DNA of 64,000 nt from Paractinoplanes ovalisporus (GCF_016834655.1 NZ_JAENHP010000006.1:186001-250000); one strand, 5' to 3'; shown: positions 47,108-56,426, counted from the stretch's first letter. Translations and numbers: made by a program. The notes: generated from the sequence alone by a model not told the origin.

Positions 47108-50100
47108 GTGACCGGATTCCTGCGCGCGGGACGACTGGCCCGCCTCGCCCCGGCCGATCTCACCGTGGCCCAGGCCGGGCGTCTGAGGTTCCCGTCGGCG
47201 TCACGGGTCGAGAAGTTCACCCGTGACCTGGAACGAAACGGCGCGTTGCGGGCGCTGCTGCGGGCCCATCGGGGTTGGCTGGCGCTCTACTGTGTCGCCG
47301 GGCTGGGTGTCGTCGCGCTCGGGCCGGCCGTGCCCGCCCTGGTCGGCCGGGTCGCCGATGAGCTGCGGGCCGGTGCGGTGACGCCTTCCGTAGCCGCGCT
47401 GGTCGTCGGGGCCGTCGCGCTCGCGGCTGCCCTGCGCTGGCTGTCGACCTGGCTGGTGCGCGCGCTGCTCTACCAGATGACCACCCTGCTCAAGGGTGCG
47501 ATCTTCGCCCGGCTGCAGCGGGTCGATCCGGCGTGGACGGCCGGCGGCGGCCGCTCGGTGAGCACCTTCCTGGTCACCGCGCCGCAGCAGGTCGCGCAGA
47601 TCGCGTTCGGGGCCGAGTTTGTGGTCAACACCGTGCTGGTGCTGGCCCTCACCGGCTATCTGTCGGTGGCGTTCGGGTGGGTCGGGCTCGCGGTCGCCGG
47701 GCTGGTCGGGATGCTGGTCGCCGGGTGGCAGAGGCTGGTGCGCCGCGAGACCCGGGTGATGCACGGCTATCTGGCGTACGGGCACCGGCGCGTCGCGCTG
47801 GTCGACACGGTCACCCGGCACTGGGCGTCGATCGCCCGGCAGCAGTGGTCCCGGCCCGTGCTCGAAGCGGCCGAGCAGGCCCGGGACGGCCAGCTCGCGG
47901 CCCTGCGGTCGGCGTCGCGGCCCGGGGCGGTGCTGGCCGCGCTGGCCGGTGGCGGCACGGCGCTGGTCTGCCTGGTCGCCGTGGTGCTGGCCGGCGACCT
48001 GGGCGCGGGCCTGGCCCTGCTGCTGGTCGTGCAGCTGCTGGTCGCCGCGGTCCGCGAGAACATGTCGACCTATGGCGCGGTGGCCTGGGCCGCGACCATG
48101 ACCGCCGACGTCGAGGCCCTGTTCCGCGAGGCGCCGCTGATCGCGCCGGCCGGCGACCCGCCCCGGCCCGGCGAGCGGATCGTCGTGCTGGGCGATTCCG
48201 TCGCGGTCCGGACCTATCTGGACGACCGGCCCGGACGGGTCGCCGTGGTCGCCCGCAACGAGCCCGAACTCGACGGCACGATCGCCGACAACGCGACCCT
48301 GTGGAACACCGCCTCGACCGGGCTGAGGGACGGGCTGAGGGACGGGCTGAGGGACGGGCTGGGGGCGGCGGTCGCGCGGGCCGGGCTGAGCGGGCTCTTC
48401 GCGGCGCGCGGGGACGACGGGCTGGCGACCGGGCAGCGACGGCTCTCCGACGGCGAGGCGGTGCGGCTCAGCGTGGCCCGGGCCTGGCTGTCGGCGCCGG
48501 ACGTGCTGGTGGTGGACGACGCGTTCTCGGCCCTCGACCCCGCGACCGCGGCCCAGGTGAGCGCGGGTGTGTTCGGCGAGGAGGAGGGGCCGGCGCGGGT
48601 TTACGCGGGCACCCGCACCGACCCGGCGGCCTGGGCGGACACGGTGGTGCTGTGCGGGCCGGACGGTGTCGACGTGCGCAAACGGGCCGATGTGACGGCG
48701 GATGATCTGGCCCGTTGTCTCCCGGCCGAGGAGGCCCGCCGGTGGGCCGCGGCCCTGGGGCCCGCGTCGGCCGACATGCCGAAGGCGCCGCTCAGCACCC
48801 GCTCGCAGGACGCCGCCCGGGAAGGCGACGGCTCGGGGGACGCCGCCCGGGAAAGCGACCAGTCGCGGGACGCCGCCCAGGAGGGCGCCCGCTCGCGGGA
48901 CGCCGCCCGGGATGCTCCGTTCACGGCTCGCGCCCGGACGGGCGTACTGGACGGGGTGGGCCTGGAATCCGACGTGGAGCCGCCGAGCCTGCGTGCGGCG
49001 GCCGCGCGACTGGCCGCTCTCTTTCCCCGGCGGGTGCTGGCGCTGACCGGGGTGCTGCTGGCCGGGCTCGTGGTGACCGAACTCGCCGTGGCCGGAACGC
49101 TCGGCGCCGAGCGGGTGAACGTGGTCGCGCTGGCGGTTCTGGCCGGGGTCGCCCTCGCCGTCGAGGGCGGATACCGGTTCGTGGTGCTGCGCGGCCCGTT
49201 GCCGGCGACCCGTCGGCTGCACCGGCGAATTCTCGAAGGGATGCTCGACCGGGGCCTGACCGAGGGCTCGGCGACCGCGGCCGGGCGGTTCACCGACGAC
49301 TTCACGACGACCGAGCTGTGGTCGCCGGGGATCCTGCTGCGGGGCGTACGGGCCGTGCTCGCGACGGCGGCCTCGGTCACCGCGATGGTTCTGGCCGCCC
49401 CGGTCGCGGCGGCCGGAGTGGTGATCCTGGGCGTCCTGGCGGTGGTGCGTTACCCGTCAATGCGGCGGGCCGGCATCCGCGGCCGGGCCCTGCTGGCCGC
49501 GACCCGGGGGCCGCTGCGCACCTATGCCGGAGCCGTGTTGACCAGCCGCTCGTTCGTGCACAGCAGCGCCCTGCGGCCCGGTCTGGCCGCTCGCTTCCGT
49601 GACCTGCTGGCGATGGAGCACCTGGGCCTCTACGCCGCCCACGGCACCCGGATGGCGATCGTGGCGTCGGTCGAGGCGGCCGGGGTGCTGCTCTTCGCCG
49701 GCACGGTGGCCGCGGCCGCCTGGGCGCCGGTGGGCTGGACCGGTCTGCTGGCGGTCGCGGTCTATGCCGCGTACGCGATCGGCGAACGTTTCGCGGCCGT
49801 GGTCGAGGCCCATCAGGAAGTCGACGGCACCACTCAGGTGCTGGCCCGCGTCTACGCCCTGCTGCCCCCGGCGACCGACCCCAAGCAAGCCGAGCAGACC
49901 GAGCGAACCGAGCGAACCGAGCGAACCGAGCGAACCGAGCAAGCCGAGCGCGCCACAGCCGGTCCGGGGCCGGAGCCTGACCTGGTGACGCCGGGCCAAC
50001 TGACCGTCCTGCGCGGTCCGTCCGGGGCCGGCAAGAGCACGCTGCTGAGGACCGTGCCGGGCCGCCTGGTCGAGAACGAGCCGCCGCCGCTCCCGATCCC

Positions 50101-50437
50101 GCTCGGCGAACTGCGCCGGCCCGACGCGCTCGCCCTGACCGGCCGCTGGTCGGCGACCCTCGGCCTGCCGAATGCCGAAAAATCAGGACAGCTGGCCGAG
50201 ATGAGCGTCACCCACCGGCAGCTCGTGGCGCTGGCGACGGCCTGCGCGGACGAACCCGATGTGTTGCTGATCGACGAGACGACCAGCGCCTTCACCCCGG
50301 CCGCCGAACGGCAGCTGCTCACGCTCGTGCGCGAGCGCCTGCCGCGGGCCGCCATCGTGGCCGTGCTGCACCGCCCGGACAACACCGACCTGGCCGACCG
50401 GGTGGTCGAGCTGGGTCAGAGGCGCTCGGCAACGTAG
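47108..50437 (+). CDS. fused ABC protein, TMD-NBD-TMD-NBD, with complementary degenerate ATPase halves
   Basis: 1109 residues, GTG start. Membrane domain 1 spans ~50-335 and NBD1 ~345-520; a disordered linker of DAARE/SRDAA units (560-605) leads to membrane domain 2 (~635-905); a TERTER repeat and NBD2 (~955-1105) follow. NBD1 has the Q-loop-like ARNEPELDGTIADNATL, signature LSDGE (~446) and Walker B VLVVDDAF, but no Walker A, no catalytic Glu and no switch His. NBD2 has Walker A GPSGAGKST (~970), Walker B with Glu (VLLIDETT) and switch His (AVLHRPD), but MSVTHRQ in place of LSGGQ. One complete composite ATP site would therefore form at the interface. Exporter-type fold; substrate unknown. 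The 3' end overlaps convergent serC by 22 bp. Confidence 0.85.
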   Translation: MTGFLRAGRLARLAPADLTVAQAGRLRFPSASRVEKFTRDLERNGALRALLRAHRGWLALYCVAGLGVVALGPAVPALVGRVADELRAGAVTPSVAALVVGAVALAAALRWLSTWLVRALLYQMTTLLKGAIFARLQRVDPAWTAGGGRSVSTFLVTAPQQVAQIAFGAEFVVNTVLVLALTGYLSVAFGWVGLAVAGLVGMLVAGWQRLVRRETRVMHGYLAYGHRRVALVDTVTRHWASIARQQWSRPVLEAAEQARDGQLAALRSASRPGAVLAALAGGGTALVCLVAVVLAGDLGAGLALLLVVQLLVAAVRENMSTYGAVAWAATMTADVEALFREAPLIAPAGDPPRPGERIVVLGDSVAVRTYLDDRPGRVAVVARNEPELDGTIADNATLWNTASTGLRDGLRDGLRDGLGAAVARAGLSGLFAARGDDGLATGQRRLSDGEAVRLSVARAWLSAPDVLVVDDAFSALDPATAAQVSAGVFGEEEGPARVYAGTRTDPAAWADTVVLCGPDGVDVRKRADVTADDLARCLPAEEARRWAAALGPASADMPKAPLSTRSQDAAREGDGSGDAARESDQSRDAAQEGARSRDAARDAPFTARARTGVLDGVGLESDVEPPSLRAAAARLAALFPRRVLALTGVLLAGLVVTELAVAGTLGAERVNVVALAVLAGVALAVEGGYRFVVLRGPLPATRRLHRRILEGMLDRGLTEGSATAAGRFTDDFTTTELWSPGILLRGVRAVLATAASVTAMVLAAPVAAAGVVILGVLAVVRYPSMRRAGIRGRALLAATRGPLRTYAGAVLTSRSFVHSSALRPGLAARFRDLLAMEHLGLYAAHGTRMAIVASVEAAGVLLFAGTVAAAAWAPVGWTGLLAVAVYAAYAIGERFAAVVEAHQEVDGTTQVLARVYALLPPATDPKQAEQTERTERTERTERTEQAERATAGPGPEPDLVTPGQLTVLRGPSGAGKSTLLRTVPGRLVENEPPPLPIPLGELRRPDALALTGRWSATLGLPNAEKSGQLAEMSVTHRQLVALATACADEPDVLLIDETTSAFTPAAERQLLTLVRERLPRAAIVAVLHRPDNTDLADRVVELGQRRSAT

Positions 50438-51528
50438 TCGATGCAGGTGGTCAGCGCGGTCACGTCGGACGGCTCGACCGTCGGGTAGAGCGCGACCCGC
50501 AGCTGGTTGCGGCCCAGCTTGCGGTAGGGCTCGGTGTCGACGATGTCGTTGGCCCGCAGCACCTTGGCGATCGCCGCGGCGTCCACGCCCTCGAAGTCGA
50601 TCGTCGCCACGGCGGCCGAGCGCAGCGCGGGGTCGGTGACGAACGGGGTCGCGTACGAGGAACGGTCGGCCCAGCCGTAGATCGCGGCCGCACTCTCGGC
50701 GCTGCGCTTCACGGCCCACGACAGACCGCCCTGCGCGTTCATCCAGTCAAGCTGCTCGGCCGCCAGGAACACCGTGGCCAGGGCAGGCGTGTTGTAGGTC
50801 TGCTCGAGGCGCGACTGCTCGATCGCGGTCACCAGGTCGAGGAACTGGGGGATGTAGCGCCCGCTCGCCTTGATCTCGAACGCGCGCTCGATCGCCGCCG
50901 GGGACATCAGGGCCAGCCAGATGCCGCCGTCGGAGCCCAGCGCCTTCTGCGGGGCGAGGTAGTAGACATCCGTCTCGCGCAGGTCGACGTCGAGGCTGCC
51001 GCCGCCCGAGGTGGCGTCGGTGAGCAGAAGCGCGCCCTCGTCGACACGGCGGACCGGAACGGCCACGCCGGTGGACGTCTCGTTGTGGACCGAGGCGTAG
51101 ACGTCGACGCCGGCCTCGGCCGTGAGGTAGGCCGCGGAGCCGGCGGGGGCCCGGTGGATGGTCGGCTCGGCCAGGAAGGGCGCGTCGGTCACGGCCTTGG
51201 CGAACTTGGCCCCGAACTCACCGAACTCGGCGAACTGCGCTTTCTCCCGTACGAGACCGAACGTCGCCGTCTCCCAGAAGGCGCTGGTGCCGCCGTTGGA
51301 CAGGACCACCTCATAGCCCTCGGGCATCGAGAAGAACTCGGCCAGGCCACGGCGCAGGCGGGCCACCTGCTCCTTCACCGTCTTCTGCCGGTGGGACGTG
51401 CCGAGGAACGTGCGGGACACCGCGGACAGCGACTCGACGCCCTCGGGGCGCACCTTGCTCGGGCCGGAGCCGAAGCGTCCGTCGACGGGGCGAAGGGTCT
51501 CGGGGATCCGGATGTCAGTCACGGTCAA
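50416..51528 (-). CDS. serC: phosphoserine aminotransferase
   Basis: 370-residue class V PLP aminotransferase converting 3-phosphohydroxypyruvate and glutamate to phosphoserine and 2-oxoglutarate in serine synthesis; it may also serve PLP synthesis. RFGSGPSKVRPE opens the protein, and the PLP lysine is in LAPQKALGSDGG near residue 193. This is the mycobacterial/actinobacterial SerC type. The TTG start overlaps the citrate synthase stop (TTGA); GTG 51522 is an alternative. Downstream it overlaps the convergent ABC gene by 22 bp. pdxH, another PLP gene, lies just upstream of citrate synthase on the opposite strand. Confidence 0.95.
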   Translation of the reverse strand: MTVTDIRIPETLRPVDGRFGSGPSKVRPEGVESLSAVSRTFLGTSHRQKTVKEQVARLRRGLAEFFSMPEGYEVVLSNGGTSAFWETATFGLVREKAQFAEFGEFGAKFAKAVTDAPFLAEPTIHRAPAGSAAYLTAEAGVDVYASVHNETSTGVAVPVRRVDEGALLLTDATSGGGSLDVDLRETDVYYLAPQKALGSDGGIWLALMSPAAIERAFEIKASGRYIPQFLDLVTAIEQSRLEQTYNTPALATVFLAAEQLDWMNAQGGLSWAVKRSAESAAAIYGWADRSSYATPFVTDPALRSAAVATIDFEGVDAAAIAKVLRANDIVDTEPYRKLGRNQLRVALYPTVEPSDVTALTTCIDYVAERL

Positions 51529-52631
51529 ACATTATGCGGCAGGTTGTCGTAGCCCTCGACCTGCTCCGGCTTGCGCGGCGCCGCTCCCACATAGCGGACG
51601 GACGGGTGCACGACCCGGCCCAGCTTCTTCTGCTCCAGCACGTGCGCGCTCCAGCCGGCCACCCGCGCGCAGGTGAACATCGAGCTGAACATGTGGCCCG
51701 GCACCTCGGCGAAGTCGAGCACGACGGCCGACCAGAACTCCACGTTGGTGGGCAGTGGCCGGTCGGGCTTGCGCGCCTGCAGCTCGGCCAGCGCGGCCTG
51801 TTCGAGCGCCACCGCGACCTCGTAGCGCGGGGCGCCCAGCTCGCGGGCCGTGCGCTTGAGCACGCGCGAGCGCGGGTCTTCGGCGCGGTAGAGCCGGTGA
51901 CCGAAGCCCATCAGCCGCTCGCCGCGGTCGAGGACACCCTTGACGTACGACTCGGCGTCGCCGCTGCGCTCGACGTCTTCGAGCATGGTCAGCACCCGGG
52001 CCGGGGCGCCGCCGTCGAGCGGGCCGGAGAGCGCCCCGATGCCGGAGGAGATGCAGGCGGCCACGTCGGCCCCGGTCGAGGCGACCACGCGGGTGGTCAG
52101 CGTGGAGGCGCTCATGCCGTGTTCGGCGGCCGAGATGAAATAGGCGTCGACCGCCTTGACGTGCCGCGGGTCGGGCTCGCCCCGCCAGCGGCGCATGAAC
52201 CGCTCGACGATCGTCTCGGCCTTGTCGATGTCTTTCTGCGGCACGGCCGGCAGGCCCAGCCCGCGGGCGGCCTGGGCGACGAACGAGAGCGCGGTGACCG
52301 ACACCCGGGCCAGGTCGCGCCGGGCCTGGTCGTCGGAGATGTCGAGCAGCTGGTCGAGACCCCAGTAGGGGGCGAGCATGGCGACCGCCGACTGCACGTC
52401 GACCCGGATGTCGCCGGAGTGCACCGGCACCGGGAACGGTTCCGCCGGGGGCAGCCCGGGACCGAAGCGCCCGTCGACGAGCAGGCCCCAGACATTGCCG
52501 TACGAGACCTGGCCGATGAGGTCCTCGATGTCGACGCCGCGGTAACGCAGTGCGCCACCGGCCTCGTCGGGGTCGGCGATCTCGGTCTCGAAGGCCACCA
52601 CGTCCTCGAGCCCGGGCTTGAAGTCGGTCAC
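51525..52631 (-). CDS. citrate synthase (citrate synthase 2 / CitA type)
   Basis: 368 residues from GTG 52631 (VTDFKPGLEDVVAFETEIAD), with AGGAGG directly upstream. Citrate synthase landmarks: HGMSASTLTTRVVASTGADV with the first active-site His, GFGHRLYRAEDPRSRVLK with the second His, and the aspartate in VLDFAEVPGHMF. This branch is the second, non-canonical citrate synthase of actinobacteria, often annotated citA; condensation of oxaloacetate and acetyl-CoA is expected, but methylcitrate activity cannot be excluded. It is translationally coupled to serC. Confidence 0.92.
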   Translation of the reverse strand: MTDFKPGLEDVVAFETEIADPDEAGGALRYRGVDIEDLIGQVSYGNVWGLLVDGRFGPGLPPAEPFPVPVHSGDIRVDVQSAVAMLAPYWGLDQLLDISDDQARRDLARVSVTALSFVAQAARGLGLPAVPQKDIDKAETIVERFMRRWRGEPDPRHVKAVDAYFISAAEHGMSASTLTTRVVASTGADVAACISSGIGALSGPLDGGAPARVLTMLEDVERSGDAESYVKGVLDRGERLMGFGHRLYRAEDPRSRVLKRTARELGAPRYEVAVALEQAALAELQARKPDRPLPTNVEFWSAVVLDFAEVPGHMFSSMFTCARVAGWSAHVLEQKKLGRVVHPSVRYVGAAPRKPEQVEGYDNLPHNV

Positions 52632-52780
52632 GACCCTCCTGCCACCAGAATGCTGTAGGTGTTTCATCTTGCTCGTCAGGTAACGGCAGGTCGACCCACC
52701 GCGATGTGCTCTCCGCGACACCCATCCTCACCGACCTGACGGACGGCCCGAAGCGACTTAGGGTCGTTTGCGGTGCTAAC

Positions 52781-52840
52781 GATCCCCGGAAGCACGGTCC
52801 CAGGAAGCACGATCCCCGGAAGCACGATCTCCGGAAACGG
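52781..52840. repeat. 15-bp tandem repeat upstream of pdxH
   Basis: Units at 52781, 52796, 52811 and 52826 of consensus GATCCCCGGAAGCAC, the last diverged. It ends 23 bp before the pdxH start. Confidence 0.88.
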
Positions 52841-52863
52841 AAAATCAGAAAGCTGGAACGCTC

Positions 52864-53520
52864 GTGACCCTCGAACCGCCGTCGCCCGCGAGCATGCGAC
52901 GTGACTACACCGCGCGCGGGGCGCTGCTCGAGACGGACCTCGCGGCCGACTGGCGCACCCAGTTCGAGGCGTGGTTCAGCGACGCCACCGGGTTCGGGCT
53001 GCCCGAGCCGAACGCGATGATCGTGTCGACCGCCACCCCCGAGGGCCGGCCGAGCGCGCGCACGGTGCTGCTCAAGGAGTACGACGAGCGCGGGTTCGTG
53101 TTCTTCACCAACTACACCTCGCGCAAGGGGTCCGAGCTCGCGGCCAACCCGTACGCGAGCCTGGTCTTCCCGTGGTTCGGCATGCAGCGCCAGGTGCTGG
53201 TGGCCGGGGCGGTCGAGCGGGTCGGGCGGGCCGAGACCGAGGAATACTTCGCCTCCCGGCCGCGCGGATCGCAGCTGGGCGCGTGGGCCAGCCCGCAGTC
53301 GTCGGTGCTGCCCGACCGGGAGACGCTCGACGCGAGCCTGGCCGCCGTCGAGGAGCGCTTCGGCGACGGTCCGGTGCCGCCGCCCGGGCACTGGGGCGGC
53401 TTCCTGGTGCGGCCCGAGACGGTCGAGTTCTGGCAGGGGCGGAGCAGCCGCCTGCACGATCGGCTGCGCTACCGCCGTACGGGAAACGGGTCTTGGGTCG
53501 TCGAAAGGCTGGCGCCGTGA
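52864..53520 (+). CDS. pdxH: pyridoxamine 5'-phosphate oxidase
   Basis: 218-residue FMN enzyme oxidising pyridoxine or pyridoxamine 5'-phosphate to PLP. Family segments are complete: MRRDYTARGALLETDLAADW, NAMIVSTATPEGRPSARTVLLKEYDERGF, FFTNYTSRKGSELAANPYAS, SRPRGSQLGAWASPQSS and the C-terminal VEFWQGRSSRLHDRLRYRR. The GTG start is weakly marked (GAAAGC-type upstream). It overlaps the MFS gene start (GTGA). A 15-bp tandem repeat occupies its upstream region, shared with the divergent citrate synthase gene. Confidence 0.95.
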   Translation: MTLEPPSPASMRRDYTARGALLETDLAADWRTQFEAWFSDATGFGLPEPNAMIVSTATPEGRPSARTVLLKEYDERGFVFFTNYTSRKGSELAANPYASLVFPWFGMQRQVLVAGAVERVGRAETEEYFASRPRGSQLGAWASPQSSVLPDRETLDASLAAVEERFGDGPVPPPGHWGGFLVRPETVEFWQGRSSRLHDRLRYRRTGNGSWVVERLAP

Positions 53521-54839
53521 GTCAGGACGCGGTCGAGGCCACCGAGAAGGTGACCGAGCGCCGGTCCTGGGTGATCGACATCCGCCCGCTGAGGGTGACC
53601 GCCTACCGCCGGATGTGGATCGGCAACGGCGTCTCGTTCTTCGGGTTCCAGTTCACCTCGGTGGCCGTCCCGGTCGAGATGTACGCGATCACGAACTCCT
53701 CGGCCTGGGTCGGGCTGCTCGGCGTGGCCGGTCTGGTGCCGTTGCTGATCTTCGGGCTGTGGGGCGGCGCGGCGGCCGACGTGGTCGATCGCCGCAAACT
53801 GCTGCTGGCCAGTTCGATGCTGGCCTGGATCGCCACCGTCGGGCTGCTCGTGCAGGCGCTGTTCGCCGTGAACAGCGCCTGGCTGCTGCTCGCGCTGACC
53901 GCCGTGCAGTCGGCCGGCTTCGCGATCAGCTCACCGACCCGGCAGGCGATCATCCCGCGCATCGTGCCGTCCGGGCTCGTCCCGGCGGCGAACACGCTCG
54001 CCTACACGACCACCACGGCCGGGGGCGTGCTCGGACCGCTGGCGGCCGGGCTGATCTTCGCGGTCTCCGGCACCGGCGCCGGCGTCACCACGGCCTACCT
54101 GGTCGACGCCGTGCTGTTCACGATCTCGTTCTGGGCCACCTGGCGGCTGCCGCCGATCCCGCCGGTCGAGCACGGGCCGGGCGAGGACAAGCCCACCGCC
54201 GGCCTGCGCGGCATCGCCGTCGGCCTGCGCTTCCTGGTGACCCAGCCGGTGCTGCTGCTCTCGTTCGCGGTCGACATCGTCGCGATGGTGTTCGCCATGC
54301 CGCGGGCGCTGTTCCCCGAGGTCGCGGTCGACCGGTTCGGCGGCGACTGGGCGGTCGGCTGGCTGTTCAGCGCGATCGCGATCGGCTCGGTGGTGGGCGG
54401 CCTGACCTCGGGCTGGATCGGCCGGATCAAACGCCAGGGCCTGGCCCTGGTGATCGCCGTGGTCGCCTGGGGCATCGCGATCGGGCTCTCCGGCCTGGCC
54501 CACAGCCTGTGGCTGATGGTGCTGCTGCTGGCCGTGGGCGGCGCGGCCGACCTGGTCAGCGCCGTCTACCGGCAGTCGATCCTGCAGGTCTTCGCGCCCG
54601 ACCGGCTCCGCGGCCGGCTCCAGGGCGTGTTCACGGTCGTGGTCGCGGGCGGACCCCGGCTGGGCGACCTGCGGGCGGGCGCCACCGCCGACCTCACCTC
54701 GCCCGCCGTCTCGTGGGCCGGCGGCGGGTTCGTGGCCGCCGGTCTGGCCGTCGCTCTCGCCGCCGCCTTCCCGGCCCTGCTCAGATACCGCCCGCCCGCC
54801 GTGCAAGCCGCCGCTACGGACGACGATGCGAACCGATAA
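53517..54839 (+). CDS. MFS transporter
   Basis: 440 residues, 12 helices, GTG 53517 overlapping the pdxH stop. Begins with ~25 polar residues, then IRPLRVTAYRRMWIGNGVSF; the loop 2-3 motif reads GGAAADVVDRRK. It belongs to the DHA3-type exporter group, like the proteins at 41825 and the membrane domain at 3724. The substrate is unknown; coupling to pdxH might be incidental, since such pairs are common in related genomes. A short Ala/Asp tail ends the protein. Confidence 0.88.
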   Translation: MSQDAVEATEKVTERRSWVIDIRPLRVTAYRRMWIGNGVSFFGFQFTSVAVPVEMYAITNSSAWVGLLGVAGLVPLLIFGLWGGAAADVVDRRKLLLASSMLAWIATVGLLVQALFAVNSAWLLLALTAVQSAGFAISSPTRQAIIPRIVPSGLVPAANTLAYTTTTAGGVLGPLAAGLIFAVSGTGAGVTTAYLVDAVLFTISFWATWRLPPIPPVEHGPGEDKPTAGLRGIAVGLRFLVTQPVLLLSFAVDIVAMVFAMPRALFPEVAVDRFGGDWAVGWLFSAIAIGSVVGGLTSGWIGRIKRQGLALVIAVVAWGIAIGLSGLAHSLWLMVLLLAVGGAADLVSAVYRQSILQVFAPDRLRGRLQGVFTVVVAGGPRLGDLRAGATADLTSPAVSWAGGGFVAAGLAVALAAAFPALLRYRPPAVQAAATDDDANR

Positions 54840-54849
54840 TGTCCAAGCC

Positions 54850-55770
54850 ATGACGAGTGTCGTTGCCGCGAAGTCCGGCACCCAGTGGTCCATCGAGTCG
54901 GACGGGCAGAGCGCCGTCGTCGTGGAGGTCGGCGGCACGCTGCGCGGCTATTCCGTCGGCGACGTGCCGGTGCTCGACGGCTTCGAGGCCGACGAGCTCT
55001 CCCCGGCCTCGGCCGGTCAGATCCTCGCGCCCTGGCCCAACCGCATCCGCGACGGTAAGTACACCTTCGAGGAGCAGTCCTACCAGCTCTCGCTCACCGA
55101 GCCGGCCCGGCACAACGCCATCCACGGGCTGGTCAACTGGAGCAGCTGGACGCTGGTCGAGCAGACCGCGTCGTCGGTCACCCTGCAGTTCGAGCTGCCC
55201 GCCCAGATCGGCTACCCATGGTGGCTGACCCTGCGCTCCACCTGGTCGATCTCGGCCGACGGGCTGCGCTGCGACCAGACGGTCGTGAACAACTCGCCGT
55301 CGAACGCGCCCTGGGGCTACTCGGTGCACCCCTACGTCCAGCTGCCGGGCGTGAGCGTGAACGACACCCTGCTGCACGTGCCGGGTCGCACCCGGATCGT
55401 GGCCGACGGCCGCCTGCTGCCGATCGGCTCGAACGCGGTGGCCGGCACGGAGTACGACTTCACCGAGCCCCGCAAGATCGGTGACCTGGTGCTCGACACC
55501 TCGTTCGGCGACATCACGCACGATGCCGACGGCATCACCGAGGTGACCATCGCCGACCCGTCCTCCGACCGCAAGGTCGTGGTCTGGGCCGACGAGAAGT
55601 TCAAGTTCTGGCAGGTCTTCTCGGGCGACACGCTGCACGGTGAGCGGTTCCGCCGGTCGCTGGCGATCGAGCCGATGACCTGCCCGCCCGACGCGTTCCG
55701 CACCGGCCGCGACCTGATCGTGCTGGCCCCCGGCGAGAGCTGGTCGGCTTCGTGGGGAATCCGGGGCTGA
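54850..55770 (+). CDS. aldose 1-epimerase family protein
   Basis: 306 residues from ATG 54850 (ATG 54826 overlaps the MFS end and is less likely). Galactose mutarotase-like fold: APWPNRIRDG, NAIHGLVNW with a conserved His, the catalytic His in SVHPYVQ, and the catalytic Glu in IEPMTCPPDAF. It interconverts anomers of aldoses; the precise sugar is not predictable. It is part of a run of plus-strand metabolic genes with a nitroreductase 6 bp downstream. Confidence 0.92.
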   Translation: MTSVVAAKSGTQWSIESDGQSAVVVEVGGTLRGYSVGDVPVLDGFEADELSPASAGQILAPWPNRIRDGKYTFEEQSYQLSLTEPARHNAIHGLVNWSSWTLVEQTASSVTLQFELPAQIGYPWWLTLRSTWSISADGLRCDQTVVNNSPSNAPWGYSVHPYVQLPGVSVNDTLLHVPGRTRIVADGRLLPIGSNAVAGTEYDFTEPRKIGDLVLDTSFGDITHDADGITEVTIADPSSDRKVVVWADEKFKFWQVFSGDTLHGERFRRSLAIEPMTCPPDAFRTGRDLIVLAPGESWSASWGIRG

Positions 55771-55776
55771 CCCGCA

Positions 55777-56391
55777 GTGGATTTCGAAGAGGTTCTGCGC
55801 AAGCGGCGGATGGTCCGGAGCTACGACCCGGACCGTCCGGTCCCGTCCGAGATCGTCGACAAGATCGTGCGGCACGGGCTGCGGGCGCCGAGCGCCGGCT
55901 TCTCCCAGGGCTGGAGCTTCCTGGTCCTGACCGAACCGAAGGACCGCGAGCTCTACTGGTCGTCGACCGCCGGTGACGGCGCGCCCGACGAGTGGCTGGC
56001 CCGGATGAGCACGGCACCGGTGATCGTTGTGTGCTTCTCGAACAAGTCGGTCTACCTGGAGCGTTACGCCCAGCCTGACAAGGGCTGGACCGACAAGGAC
56101 GAGGCGCGCTGGCCGGTGCCGTACTGGGACATCGACACCGGCTTCGCCGCGCTGTTGATGCACCTCAGCGCGGTCAACGAGGAACTGGGCTCCTGCTTCT
56201 TCGGCATCCCGGTGCCGGCTGTCGCGGGCTTCAAGGAGGCGTTCGGGGTTCCGGACGAGTTCAACCCGGTCGGGGTGCTCACCGTCGGCTATCGGGCACC
56301 GGACAAGAGGTCTCCGTCACTCAAGCGCGGGCACCGCCCGGTGGACGATGTGGTGCATCATGGCCGATGGGCCGCGCCGAGAGAGGGTTAG
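55777..56391 (+). CDS. nitroreductase family protein
   Basis: 204-residue FMN-dependent nitroreductase fold. RKRRMVRSYDPDRPVPSEIV and RAPSAGFSQGWSFLVL are the FMN phosphate and ring-binding segments. HLSAVNEELGSCFFGIPVP follows, and the end is GHRPVDDVVHHGRW. NAD(P)H-dependent reduction of a nitro, quinone or related substrate is expected, with the natural substrate unknown. GTG start 6 bp after the epimerase stop, so the two are probably co-transcribed. Confidence 0.9.
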   Translation: MDFEEVLRKRRMVRSYDPDRPVPSEIVDKIVRHGLRAPSAGFSQGWSFLVLTEPKDRELYWSSTAGDGAPDEWLARMSTAPVIVVCFSNKSVYLERYAQPDKGWTDKDEARWPVPYWDIDTGFAALLMHLSAVNEELGSCFFGIPVPAVAGFKEAFGVPDEFNPVGVLTVGYRAPDKRSPSLKRGHRPVDDVVHHGRWAAPREG

Positions 56392-56426
56392 GCTGTGCTG
56401 ATGGGTTCGGGAGAGGGGGATCGGCC

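Noticed and set aside
47201..49222. 673-codon minus-strand open frame over the ABC gene
   Set aside because: Low-complexity Arg/Gly/Gln-rich product typical of an antisense shadow in high-GC DNA; the plus-strand ABC domains are unambiguous.
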